Source: CAYHYG01 sp964360835
Lineage (GTDB): Bacteria; Patescibacteriota; Patescibacteriia; UBA1558; 2-01-FULL-52-15
Direction of reading: 5' to 3'
DNA: 44,484 bases
NCBI GenBank assembly: GCA_964360835.1
Contig: CAYHYG010000006.1
Span: 1-44,484, forward strand
Each line of letters opens with the position of its first letter. Position 1 is the stretch's first letter. The notes beneath the pieces were generated by a model that was not told the origin of the DNA, did not search any database, and saw only the letters and a program-made list of their open reading frames with translations. A program made the position numbers and the translations under genes. Shown piece after piece: positions 26,901-34,162 of the stretch.

Positions 26901-29900
26901 GTGCCAGTAGCGGTAACCTTAGCGTAGTCGAAACCGTTCTGATCACGCGAAGTCACGGAGCTATTTTGAGTAATCGATGAATCAACATTTATAATCGGCC
27001 CATTGAGCGGCGTCCAGTCATATTCCGCGCCGGTAATCTCTACTCCGGTCGCGTCTTTGGCTGCAGCGGCGAAGACAATACTGCTGTTTGGTGTGACAAA
27101 GGTATAAGGATCGGGTGATACCTCGACGTAAGAAATTCGACATAGGGTATCAGTGGTGGTAAAGGTCCAGCTCTGATCCGGAGCGGCTGGATTAGGCACC
27201 CACCACTGTTCATAAATATCTTTGACACCTGCCTGGATCTGCACATTAATAGTAGCTCCTGCTGGCCAAACATCGCCAGGATTGTCAAACTGATGGATGA
27301 CCTTATTTCCTCTGATTACTGAGCTACCTTCCGGACAAGCTACAGCTCCACACGTAACGAGAAACATATCCGGCCAGCTCAAAATATCTAGACGATTATT
27401 AAAGGTGGCAGAAATCTGAACGTTGCGACAGAACTGGCCAGCGCCAGGCGCTCCCGGTGGGATAAACTCTAAGGGCGGAAACTCACCTTCAGGCCCGATG
27501 CCTTCAGGATTGACGGTCAGTAGACTGCTGGCTTCCGGTAAACCAAGCAAACTGGCTTTAATATTGGTACTGCCCGGATTAACCGCAGTGACGTTTTGTT
27601 GGGACGCATTGGGTACCAGAGGCGTGAAGTCTCCGACTAATGGTGTGGTCGACTCCCAAGTCCAATTATAATCATCGGGGTCTAGAAAAACCGGACCACA
27701 ACCCACTAACGTGGTAACTATGGCTTTGGCTTTATAGTTGATACTCTGACCAACTGTCCTCGTCAGATTACCCGGCGACAAACTAACGGCATCGGGTGTA
27801 CAAATGAGGTCGCCTGAACGGAATTTCCAAGAAAAACTATTAGCAGGACTTCCTGGAAAGTTAAGATGCGTTAGATTATCACTATATAAATTCTGCATGG
27901 TCTGAGAGATAGTAGCTCGGTACCAATTACCAGATAGTAGGGGTGCTGTCGGGGTAAGACTGACCGTCAGAGAATCCGGATCATAAGCAATAGTCGCCGG
28001 CAATGGTCCGCTTAAACCTGATTCCAGACAGTTAATATCAGCACAACGCCATAGTCGGACAGTAGAACCTGATATAGTCGCCGCTTGCGCCGGCATATTA
28101 AAGGTTGCTGTCGGGGTAATATTGGTGCAAGCATCAGTACAGCTAGGGCTCGGGGTGAAGCTGCGGACAAAGAAGTCTGGTGCTAAAATTTCCAAAGTGG
28201 CCTGCCCGATCTTACCTGAAAGTACGTCCTTAGCCGTAACATTGATGCCATCTGTGACCTGATCTTTGTCAGCCACAATTTTGGCCTGATTATTATTGAC
28301 CGATTCAAAACTGACGTAGGTCGGATCTGCCTGCCAATCCCAGTCACGAGTATTACTGCGACAAACATAACAGGAACTATCTATGGCTACACTGCTAAAG
28401 GAAGCCTTGTCGCCGAGATAAATGGTTTTCTCCGACGGCGCGACTCGTGCTTCTGCCACAATACAGGTGTCGCTAGCGCTACTACGAGTATGAAAGTGCC
28501 AGGCAAACCCGAGATCATCATCCCCCTGGAAACTGCTGTTGTCTACCGCTAATAGAGCCGAATTTAATTCCACTTCATACCAAGTATTAGGACTCAAAGG
28601 CAGATTAGGAGTAAAGATGAAGCCGGAGTCACCAAGCTCAGAGAAAGTGCCAGTGATTGGAATGGCTGAACAACCACCGGAAAAAGCATTGCCTGTATTA
28701 CAGGGATAAATTTTAATACCACTCGGTACCGTGGACTGCTGAATATCGGTAGTAAACCGAGCAGTAATAACTGCATCCACGGGGGCTCTATGGTCTGGAT
28801 TAGTGGCAACGAAAGTGCCAAAATCCCAGAACGGATACGGCGATGGCGATTGAGTCGTCAAAGTACAAGCCAAAGATTTTTCCAGACCAAATGGTTTCTC
28901 AGCCGAAGTAAAGCTCCAGGCATAGGTACATTGCTGTCCGCTGACCGTACAACTAGCTTTGCAGACACCGTCGCAACATTTGTTACCACTGCATTGACTA
29001 TCGTTGGTGCAAGAACCAACTTCAAAGGGAATGCCGGCACTCTCCAGCGCGGCCGAAGTCGTCAGATTGACTAACCCGGTTTGCGCGCCATCGGGCACTG
29101 TAATTCCTTTGACTTCCTGTCCAGCCCAAGAACTGTAGCTGGCATCTTTATTTTCAAAAAATGTCACATCACCATCGCTGGAGCCGAAGCCCTCACCGAC
29201 CAGACGGACGTTATTATAATTTATTGGGGCTCTAGTGGGATCAATTAAACAAATACCAGGCGTACGTGGATTATTATTTTTTTCAAAGTCCACTGAATTA
29301 CTGTTTTCCGGTGTAGCCGTCCGCACAGCCACAGTGCCAGGTCCCAGCGGCAGATCAGATGGGACTTTGACCACGATGTGACTACTGCGCCAAAAATTCA
29401 AAGCGCAAGCGGAAGGAAAATTAATATCACCAAGATGTGACGTGCCCGAGGCCGTATGAGTGAAACTAACCGTTCCGATAGCAGAACCAAAATTACGACC
29501 ATAGATATGAATATACTCTGATGTCGGACCATTGACCGGATCTATATACTCAATACGAGGTCCGCCGGCTGACTCTGATAAAACTTTAAAATCAAGACGG
29601 TTGCTTTCTTCTCCGTCGACTCGCGCCGACACATAGCTATTGTCAGGAGCCAAATTGGGAACCTGACTGTCGGCCTCCGTAGCTAACGTAAAATTGGTAT
29701 TTAAACCGGGCACACCACCGAATAGTATCTCTCGCGTAGCGCCGGTGAAATTATTACCAACAAAATCTACGGTGTCATTGTATAAACCTTCTGTCGGATC
29801 TACCAGACATAGTCCGGGTCTGACTATGTCATTGACGGTGAAGGAAACAGCGCTACTGCTCTCTAGGGCTGCGGTTTCGACAGAAACTGAAGCGTTGCCG

Positions 29901-31270
29901 TTACTACCTACTGTCGGTACGGCAAATATTATCTGTCGGTCTGACCACCAAGTTGAACTACAAGCTAGAGCCGGCGGCCCGTTGATAACATAATCAGTCG
30001 CTGGTGAGCCAAAACCAAAGTGAACGTTACCTTCGGCCGCGCCAAAATTACGGCCTTTGATGGTGATGAAATTGCCTTCTTCCCCATCTGATGGCGACAA
30101 TGAATCAATCACCGGTCCGCCTTCTACAGCCGCGGTACAACGTGACTCGTCGACGCAAGCATTACTACGACAACAGCCAGAAGCACACACTCCCTCGGCG
30201 GTCGCGGCAGTACATTGAAAACGGAAATATTTACCGTTGCTCTCTGATCCGTCTACCGTTACCGTGATATCCCCGGAAAGCGCCGCTTCTGGAACATCAC
30301 CAATTCCAGGAACCTTGAATTTAATCTGCTCTCCATTCCAGCTGAGGATATTTGCAGGCTCACTGGCAACATTGAATCTAGCAGTAGCACCTTCCATCGA
30401 CAGAGTATCCGGTGCCGATCCAAAGTTAGACCCTTTAACTGTTATCTCGGTGCCTCTAGTACCGATAGAAGGATCAATACAATCAATGCTTGGTGTTAAT
30501 TCTTCATCCAAAACTACTTGACCACATTCATTTATATCTTCACACGACTCGGCACCGTTTTTAACCAATACCTCAAAAATGCTAGCAGGTCCACCCAACA
30601 TTAAAGTTGTCGGTACTTTGACCGTGATGCGATTAGCCGACCATGAAATAGTATTGTTGCAGGCCACAGGCACGCCGTCAGCAGAACTAAAGCCGCTAAA
30701 ATTAACTCTGCTAGTTGCCGCATCGACATAATTACCAAAATTATATCCCTTGACAGTAACATTACCGCCTAAACCTTGGCTTCCAGGAGAAACGATACAA
30801 ACCTTAATCTTACCAGCATCAACACCGGTAGGAGCTAGACAACCCTCTGCCACACACTCAAGACACGGCTCATCATCTGGAGGAGGACCACCTGGTCCAA
30901 TAGCGCGCTGGATACTGGTCACAATGAAAGCGGAGATAGCATAAGCGGCTACGGTGATAATCAGACCAATAATAGAAGAAACTATGATGGCCTTGGCCCG
31001 GCTAATTTTCTTTTCATCACCCTGAGAGGTCATCCAGAGCCAGCCGGCGTACATCAGTAGGAGAATAAAAATAACACCGAGAAATCCGAGCACAATCCTG
31101 ACTATATTTTCGATCACATCCCTTAGATTGGCATCCTGTGCACCGGCAAAACCATCAGTCGGCAAACCAAGAGAAACCTGAGCCAAGACCGGCTGTGCTA
31201 CCAGCACCACCACAATAGCTACCAGGGTCACTAGCGCGCCTAACAATAATTTTTTGATTAGAGGTTTCAT
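20960..31270 (-). CDS. Giant exoprotein: VirB2-like N-terminus, IPT/TIG, Ig/PKD-like domains, cysteine-rich repeat array
   Basis: A protein of about 3,436 aa. The ATG at 31270 overlaps the upstream stop (ATGA), and a longer frame starts only at GTG. Order, approximate residues: signal-like helix 4-30; two helices 53-80 and 92-121 with GDEKKISRAKAI between them, a VirB2/TrbC-like pilin module; about six IPT/TIG repeats 154-740 (for example GRNFGAAEGNVHFGFG); a small cysteine cluster near 753; SbsA/Big-type Ig-like units 770-1500; a putative-Ig domain 1550-1640 (LPEGATFNPFTGVFMWVP); a PKD-like domain 1640-1737; an unassigned region; about 23 cysteine-rich repeats 2080-3152; a C-terminal domain with DFDDSTWGAP, suggestive of a galactose-binding-like fold. 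Likely a surface adhesin or fibre. It heads the TSP3 genes in one operon. Confidence 0.85.
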   Translation of the reverse strand: MKPLIKKLLLGALVTLVAIVVVLVAQPVLAQVSLGLPTDGFAGAQDANLRDVIENIVRIVLGFLGVIFILLLMYAGWLWMTSQGDEKKISRAKAIIVSSIIGLIITVAAYAISAFIVTSIQRAIGPGGPPPDDEPCLECVAEGCLAPTGVDAGKIKVCIVSPGSQGLGGNVTVKGYNFGNYVDAATSRVNFSGFSSADGVPVACNNTISWSANRITVKVPTTLMLGGPASIFEVLVKNGAESCEDINECGQVVLDEELTPSIDCIDPSIGTRGTEITVKGSNFGSAPDTLSMEGATARFNVASEPANILSWNGEQIKFKVPGIGDVPEAALSGDITVTVDGSESNGKYFRFQCTAATAEGVCASGCCRSNACVDESRCTAAVEGGPVIDSLSPSDGEEGNFITIKGRNFGAAEGNVHFGFGSPATDYVINGPPALACSSTWWSDRQIIFAVPTVGSNGNASVSVETAALESSSAVSFTVNDIVRPGLCLVDPTEGLYNDTVDFVGNNFTGATREILFGGVPGLNTNFTLATEADSQVPNLAPDNSYVSARVDGEESNRLDFKVLSESAGGPRIEYIDPVNGPTSEYIHIYGRNFGSAIGTVSFTHTASGTSHLGDINFPSACALNFWRSSHIVVKVPSDLPLGPGTVAVRTATPENSNSVDFEKNNNPRTPGICLIDPTRAPINYNNVRLVGEGFGSSDGDVTFFENKDASYSSWAGQEVKGITVPDGAQTGLVNLTTSAALESAGIPFEVGSCTNDSQCSGNKCCDGVCKASCTVSGQQCTYAWSFTSAEKPFGLEKSLACTLTTQSPSPYPFWDFGTFVATNPDHRAPVDAVITARFTTDIQQSTVPSGIKIYPCNTGNAFSGGCSAIPITGTFSELGDSGFIFTPNLPLSPNTWYEVELNSALLAVDNSSFQGDDDLGFAWHFHTRSSASDTCIVAEARVAPSEKTIYLGDKASFSSVAIDSSCYVCRSNTRDWDWQADPTYVSFESVNNNQAKIVADKDQVTDGINVTAKDVLSGKIGQATLEILAPDFFVRSFTPSPSCTDACTNITPTATFNMPAQAATISGSTVRLWRCADINCLESGLSGPLPATIAYDPDSLTVSLTPTAPLLSGNWYRATISQTMQNLYSDNLTHLNFPGSPANSFSWKFRSGDLICTPDAVSLSPGNLTRTVGQSINYKAKAIVTTLVGCGPVFLDPDDYNWTWESTTPLVGDFTPLVPNASQQNVTAVNPGSTNIKASLLGLPEASSLLTVNPEGIGPEGEFPPLEFIPPGAPGAGQFCRNVQISATFNNRLDILSWPDMFLVTCGAVACPEGSSVIRGNKVIHQFDNPGDVWPAGATINVQIQAGVKDIYEQWWVPNPAAPDQSWTFTTTDTLCRISYVEVSPDPYTFVTPNSSIVFAAAAKDATGVEITGAEYDWTPLNGPIINVDSSITQNSSVTSRDQNGFDYAKVTATGTLLSQDLGTARGSALVRVDICENPWTNGPDIDTDYDFSLNYCRDAVSTSAVALPDLPNPLIRTGSGDVLREHIFVVQRTDTDGGIAPGSGNNPPSFDAGNDSFTNVNVGDLVYFQLTARDPENDQFTMYASSLPEGATFNPFTGVFMWVPTEGGTKTAIFKLRDGVTSPEPSKSVSISVNDPDGPIPALPIAQMQAPAEGNTITIAAGTDQFFRAISNECNSSSFVWDFQDSGPSSGFLVPGDCTYRVNHTFIQTGLHQVTFRVKGPNGWSPPAVVDVVVTSPVSFETPLAPSYANKSWWQRLFSFWPTKKVQAQAEAGTEYDVIVAQVRKNLEHLAPSDWYRKFAPNPGGAPRSLMVDGYPAIQDGTTVYVAAGNVSAGNAYTNIYLISHNQNADPSTLRIFDRLVQDWEFNYSFTGATAFDGSPAVCRNTSEPCMLDSHCAENDYCTSRKATIRRDVKRFTDTHSVARSLEDYAVNHKFCSNSPQTPCVTNGQCPGNGACVGVYPSLSAGSFVAGMSTSRWPSWNETLSTALGQEIADDPLNFFGDCQTANPGADPSTCWDEQAREFSCPSDSFVYGYQTEGANSYRVMSHMESVGFISWPLENTRIKLNLAQLCTGAPAAGFCGNNIREGAETCDSGFHNACPVGSNHPYTTGCRPNCGGFYDVPAGWDCGGTCGNGAVDTPFEQCEQSVAITVNNCTLGGEISCGSSCQFSCTRGQAYVGECGNGDVELPEACDDGANNGSYGYCNSACSGYGSFCGDNILQEGEQCDVSQGLIGFSCPSGQTLYCSSACQRTCSDLGPATVGACGNAVVEGSEQCEPDLYLTPAPRDSSSTRQYVCADTDTGPLACTLQGGYCDDGIKQPPYESCDYTDQNKCANDPSVSCSRAVCPEGAPCAACPIDDDTGDKGLCRGRNGDICDNLDGSCSYCTDNCQQKFLVKNYCGDGVEAGIETCDNGRFNGLPGKCNASCTGFTGGIGASDCGNGIPEAGEACDHGGLNGTPGRCKFDCSGLDESCAIGVPGCCGNNVPDAGEFCDNDGTNGNPRQCNATCTAYTPAVCGNLIIEDGLFGTEQCDDGNTADNDGCSSTCQNETPPVVGVGTCGDGTEQHPNSLGLDEFCDHGVQNGQNGKCWTDCKRMTRWCGDTIRDNTPANDAGVVETCDSGPANGTVVGGCNVTCNGTVISICLDRVVTNPPETCDRCPVGNGFCKAGGVPLTAAETCTNCNLSSPVAICGNGLTEPLENCDNGGGVVALTNFIGRAGDGFCYGCRWQCGDNDASAPVPQPAGKCTLTSELCYLPDTCILPSVCASYNWTKNEPGGELCDQGVAGNGQTVGQCNSMCYDPATRICGNNTIESGEACDDGAQTGTPGHCGPLCDPSYPAGLCVKDDNAFADAVCNCNNVSCGDSVTSQTCNPATTLAGDGEKCDEGPGNNGPTGGCNTWCSGTCGNGGPLDPGETCDDGALNGAPGQCNSTCSGQTPASCGNGTQELGEVCDFGPGSELNGCTLSHPTQGGQRCCARCGTRCGDGSRSVLEVCDSGVNNGQPGYCNTTCTATLPVVCGDSIISIGEDCEPGPPENINGKSCTTVPGGFTGGDLNCHPASAAPALRCKFDTSACTTVQCGNNALEPNGADGVAGNADDEVCDGTDFGTQTCLDFGFDSGNLSCSADCKTIGTSQCGTCGNNTQEFGEVCDYGSPGTGAVYRNRAWGIFGYGQGHSNEVCISCTTEYNSGVISDGLRVQSYVDAAYFSTQSPSASRLVLAPVCSNPRSDTEGVLYPNANHPTVYWPSSGNACISNPDVTKRQWRPALQSLSDYTDHGTDRSNFDSSWEGIGVNVVAIKVGSGLVQNYAAASFHSDATGVNYLLSNWHVGKFSPSSWKCVSQSSGLATLDVQGDQWWETDFDDSTWGAPVIAYNQNPACQCLSGEPDCFGGPPQLKQCPAWYVWQTMGSCTAGINMFMSAPQGCGFAQGAMYCRLKYFIT
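21815..25030 (-). repeat. Array of about 23 cysteine-rich protein repeats within the giant gene
   Basis: Protein-level repeats follow the pattern CGNGxxExGExCDxGxxNGxxGxCNxxCxG, for example CGNGIPEAGEACDHGGLNG and CGNNTIESGEACDDGAQTG. This matches the DUF4215/Myxococcus cysteine-rich repeat style. Units vary from about 25 to 60 residues. At DNA level the units are diverged, so this is an old array rather than a recent expansion. Pairs of cysteines per unit imply many disulfides in an oxidising exterior. Confidence 0.85.
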
Positions 31271-32859
31271 GGAGTTGGTAGGGCGGTACACTCTGTACCA
31301 TCACATGGTAAGGCGGGGTCAGGGTTGCTACAGCGGCAGGTACCGCCAGGATCTTCACAACGACACGGACTATAGCAGTTCTGATTGACATCCTTGATTC
31401 TGGAGCTGACCTCAACGCTATAATTACTGACAGCATCAAAAGGAAAATGATTAACAGTCGTCACGGTCTGACCTGCCGCCGTGACAGCATCCAACCAATA
31501 CCCCACTCCATTGTCTCCCTTGAGTTCAATATTACTAGAATTGAGGGAGGAAATGCTCATCGGTTTACTAAACTCGATGGTAACTGGATAGCTGGCGGTC
31601 ACGCCGCTGGAATTATGCGTCGGATCCTGACGGGTAATCATAGGCGGTGTCAAATCAAGCGAATCAGCCGTGCTAAACGTCCAAGTATAATCGGCAGCCA
31701 AAGCATTACCGGCCATATCGGTGACTGCCTGAAGCGCCGGCGCTCCGACTACCACCGAGTTGAAGCTATCAGAGGCCGCCAGACAGAAGACTGTGCCGCC
31801 GCAGGAATTTGTGCCGCATTCATCGTCAGTTTGAAATTCGACAGTCCTATATTGATTACCGATAGTGTAGGTACCTTGCGCCAATCCGCTAGTACCGCCG
31901 GTCACAGTAATACCATTGAAACCAGAAGACGTACTGCCGGAAACAGTGGCTGGGTTCATTTCTTCGGAAAAATTTATCTGTACTAAGGTATTGCGACTGA
32001 TATCACTGCCGATCGGTATGACACTGGTAACAGTCGGTGCCGTGACATCAGAACTACTAGAAACCGTAAAACGCCAGGTATATCCCAGCGTCAAAGCACT
32101 GCCGCCTGAATCTTTCTTAATACCGCTGGTCAGAGAAACCTGATAACGGGTATCGCCATCAGGACTACCGAGGAGCACTGCTGGATTCAAGTTGACCGTA
32201 AATGTGCGTTTATCAGCCGTATTGGTAACCGTCACATCAGCCGCTGTCAACGGATCTGCCACTAAAGTATTCAAATTTTCCACGACAACGGTGCTCATAT
32301 TAAATGTCGTCACATCCATAGGTTCTTTAAAAGTGACGACAATGCGCGTATTGCGAGGAATATTTTTGGCATTGACGCCAGGATAATGACTCTCAATCAC
32401 TCTGCCCAACGCCGTACCGCCGGGACCGGGTCCTGGTCCAGGAGGTCCACTTGAAACCCCGGGGCCGATACAACCACCGATACTGCTAATGATAAAGCCA
32501 GCTATAACATACGCCAGAACGGTGATGATAAGACCGACGACCGTAGCGGTGATAACTTTCTTAGCCTGCTCGATTTGCTTCTCGTCACCTCGAGAAGTAA
32601 ACCACAGCCAGCCACCATAGATAATAAACAAGACGAGAATCACACCAATGATGCCAAACACAACACGAACTATATTCTCAATAACTACTTTAGGGTCGGC
32701 ATTCTCAGCACCAGCAAAACCATCGTCCGGCAAACCAAGGGAAATCTGAGCCATGGCCTGAGAGGATGTCAGTAGAATAATGCCGGCAAAAATAAAAACC
32801 ACTAAAAAAATAGCGGTCTTAGATCTAAATATTTTATTGTAACCTTTGCCGACAAGCAT
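31267..32859 (-). CDS. VirB2/TrbC-like pilin module fused to SbsA-type Ig-like domains
   Basis: A 530-aa protein. A signal-like helix at about 15-37 ends ...AMAQ; then come AQISLGLPDDGFAGAEN, two helices at about 60-85 and 100-125 flanking FTSRGDEKQIEQAKKV, and a Gly/Pro hinge (SGPPGPGPGPGG). This module is closely similar to the N-terminus of the giant protein that follows. The rest holds about three SbsA/Big_5-like Ig units (NIPRNTRIVVTFKEPMD, DISRNTLVQINFSEEMN, GVTASYPVTIEFSKPMS) and ends in a cysteine-rich stretch (CYSPCRCEDPGGTCRC). Its stop overlaps the giant gene's start by 4 nt. VirB2-like proteins form conjugative pili; no type IV secretion ATPase is in the window, so this is probably an anchor or fibre base. 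Confidence 0.85.
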   Translation of the reverse strand: MLVGKGYNKIFRSKTAIFLVVFIFAGIILLTSSQAMAQISLGLPDDGFAGAENADPKVVIENIVRVVFGIIGVILVLFIIYGGWLWFTSRGDEKQIEQAKKVITATVVGLIITVLAYVIAGFIISSIGGCIGPGVSSGPPGPGPGPGGTALGRVIESHYPGVNAKNIPRNTRIVVTFKEPMDVTTFNMSTVVVENLNTLVADPLTAADVTVTNTADKRTFTVNLNPAVLLGSPDGDTRYQVSLTSGIKKDSGGSALTLGYTWRFTVSSSSDVTAPTVTSVIPIGSDISRNTLVQINFSEEMNPATVSGSTSSGFNGITVTGGTSGLAQGTYTIGNQYRTVEFQTDDECGTNSCGGTVFCLAASDSFNSVVVGAPALQAVTDMAGNALAADYTWTFSTADSLDLTPPMITRQDPTHNSSGVTASYPVTIEFSKPMSISSLNSSNIELKGDNGVGYWLDAVTAAGQTVTTVNHFPFDAVSNYSVEVSSRIKDVNQNCYSPCRCEDPGGTCRCSNPDPALPCDGTECTALPTP

Positions 32860-32882
32860 GGGGATTATTTTTTTTCTTGGTC

Positions 32883-33332
32883 TTATGTTTGAATAAATTC
32901 CTGCACTGCCTGCCTGACCGTCTGTCCGTCAGCTCGCGCACCAACTTCTTTCATAACTGCTCCCATCAATCGGCCAAAATCATATGGAGGAACCAGAGAT
33001 TGTTGTCTGACTACTTGATTGATAATCTCCTTCAACTGTTCTGCGCCGAGAGCCGGAGGCAAATAAGCCGCAATCAAATCCAGTTCGTATTGTTCATTCA
33101 GCGCCAGATCTGGACGATTGCCTTGCTGATAAGCAACGATAGAATCGCGTCTTTTTTTGGCTTCTGATTGCAGAACTTTCATAGCGTCTTCGTCTGGTAA
33201 TTCTACTATCATCGCCTCCTTGGCTTTGGTATTTAAAGCATTACGCAATAAACGCAAAGCGGCCAGTGTCTTCTGATCACCGGCCTTCTGACGAGCAATG
33301 ATATCATTGCTAATAGTTTGCATTATTGACAT
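32883..33332 (-). CDS. GatB/YqeY domain protein
   Basis: A 149-aa protein of the YqeY family, homologous to the tail domain of the tRNA amidotransferase subunit GatB. Signature phrases are RLLRNALNTKAKEA, SEAKKRRDSIVAYQQGNRPDLA, YLPPALGAEQL and GRLMGAVMKEV. The exact role is not established; the domain binds tRNA in GatB. Its ATG overlaps the rpsU stop (TAATG), the familiar rpsU-yqeY pairing. It is 23 nt before the pilin-fusion gene, which has no SD. Confidence 0.93.
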   Translation of the reverse strand: MSIMQTISNDIIARQKAGDQKTLAALRLLRNALNTKAKEAMIVELPDEDAMKVLQSEAKKRRDSIVAYQQGNRPDLALNEQYELDLIAAYLPPALGAEQLKEIINQVVRQQSLVPPYDFGRLMGAVMKEVGARADGQTVRQAVQEFIQT

Positions 33333-33583
33333 TATCGTTTACCGAATTTCTTTTTCTTCTCGGCTGTTTCATCGAGCCGTCCAATGCGTTTCAAGTAGTC
33401 GCGCTCATTTTTGACTTTTTCTCGTCGTAGAGCACTCTCTTTTAACTCACGCTTGGTCTTCGGCTTCTGATGAAAGCGAATTTTCTTGGCTTGTAATATT
33501 TTACCGCTCTGAATAGTCTTGCGGGTAAAACGCCGAAGCAAACTTTCAAACGATTCTCCGTCTTTTCGTTTGACTTCAAGCAT
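33332..33583 (-). CDS. rpsU: 30S ribosomal protein S21
   Basis: An 83-aa small-subunit protein near the anti-SD region of 16S rRNA. It starts MLEVKRKDGESFESLLRRFTRKTIQSG, typical of S21, and ends in a basic tail longer than in the 71-aa E. coli form. A GAGGTGA SD lies 4 nt before the ATG. The promoter at 33648-33676 predicts a leader of about 58 nt. It is co-transcribed with yqeY and possibly with the surface-protein genes that follow. Confidence 0.95.
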   Translation of the reverse strand: MLEVKRKDGESFESLLRRFTRKTIQSGKILQAKKIRFHQKPKTKRELKESALRREKVKNERDYLKRIGRLDETAEKKKKFGKR

Positions 33584-33647
33584 GTCGTCACCTCACTTTC
33601 TTGGGCTGTATTAATGATAAAGGATTTTCAGTAAAAAATCTACTCTA

Positions 33648-33676
33648 GTAATAACAAACCTAGGGGCAAAAGTCAA
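33648..33676 (-). promoter_or_regulatory. Promoter of rpsU-yqeY
   Basis: Minus-strand TTGACT (33671-33676), exactly 17 nt, TATTAC (33648-33653). Predicted start near 33641. Confidence 0.6.
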
Positions 33677-33710
33677 GAATCTGTTATCCACAATTTTTAG
33701 TATTTAAAGA

Positions 33711-33730
33711 GCGACGGATTCATCCGTCGC
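33711..33730. repeat. Short palindrome, REP-like or weak terminator
   Basis: GCGACGGAT / ATCCGTCGC, a perfect 9-bp stem with a 2-base centre. On the minus strand it is followed by TCTTTAAAT, so it may end the transcript of the 93-aa gene, weakly. Its form also resembles dispersed palindromic repeats. Confidence 0.5.
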
Positions 33731-33748
33731 CCCTGACCCCGATCGGTC

Positions 33749-34030
33749 TTAGCTCGGTAAAGATGCCAGACGTGCCTGACCTGCTTCAGGCACAATCGAG
33801 CCCCTGGCCAACAATCTGGCTACTTCCCAGAGCTCTCGATCTTTCAATGCTTCAAAAATCTCCCGCTCCTGATGATCAAGCCAACGAAAGGAGTGATACT
33901 CTTCCGAAAAAAGATCCGGATGCTGTTTGACATACAGGAGCCAGTCCCAGGCTTCAAGCAAAGCCTGCGGCTCTTGCCTGGAAATCTGCTGATGAAACCA
34001 CTTTAGGTCGCGCCTTGCATGAAGACTCAA
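33749..34030 (-). CDS. Unknown 93-aa soluble protein with TTG start
   Basis: A 93-aa protein rich in Trp, Glu and Arg (WDWLLYVKQHPDLFSEEYHSFRWLDHQEREIFEALKD), predicted all-helical, with no signal peptide. No family is recognised. The start is TTG, chosen because an almost perfect anti-16S match, TAGGAGGTGATGA, lies immediately upstream with about 7 nt from AGGAGG to the TTG; the next ATG would not be in frame. The strong SD argues that it is real and well translated. It lies between hisS and rpsU, same strand. Confidence 0.6.
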   Translation of the reverse strand: MSLHARRDLKWFHQQISRQEPQALLEAWDWLLYVKQHPDLFSEEYHSFRWLDHQEREIFEALKDRELWEVARLLARGSIVPEAGQARLASLPS

Positions 34031-34031
34031 A

Positions 34032-34044
34032 TCATCACCTCCTA
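34032..34044 (-). promoter_or_regulatory. Extended Shine-Dalgarno before a TTG start
   Basis: TAGGAGGTGATGA on the minus strand is complementary to nearly the whole 3' end of bacterial 16S rRNA (consensus AAGGAGGTGATC). It decides the TTG start of the 93-aa gene. Confidence 0.7.
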
Positions 34045-34108
34045 TTTAGAGTTCTTAAATAGATGAACGTAAAAGTACCTTATTACAAATTATCTTAAAT
34101 GTCTATCT

Positions 34109-34136
34109 AAAAAAGCGACGCAGGTTGGTGCGCCGC
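34109..34136 (-). terminator. hisS terminator
   Basis: Minus-strand stem GCGGCGCA / TGCGTCGC (8 bp, one wobble), 6-nt loop, then six T. It lies 27 nt after the hisS stop. Confidence 0.8.
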
Positions 34137-34162
34137 TATCGTATACTTTTTCACTTACACAG

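Noticed and set aside
31271..31291. GTG start extending the giant protein by 7 residues
   Set aside because: The ATG at 31270 overlaps the upstream stop as ATGA and precedes a normal signal-like start.
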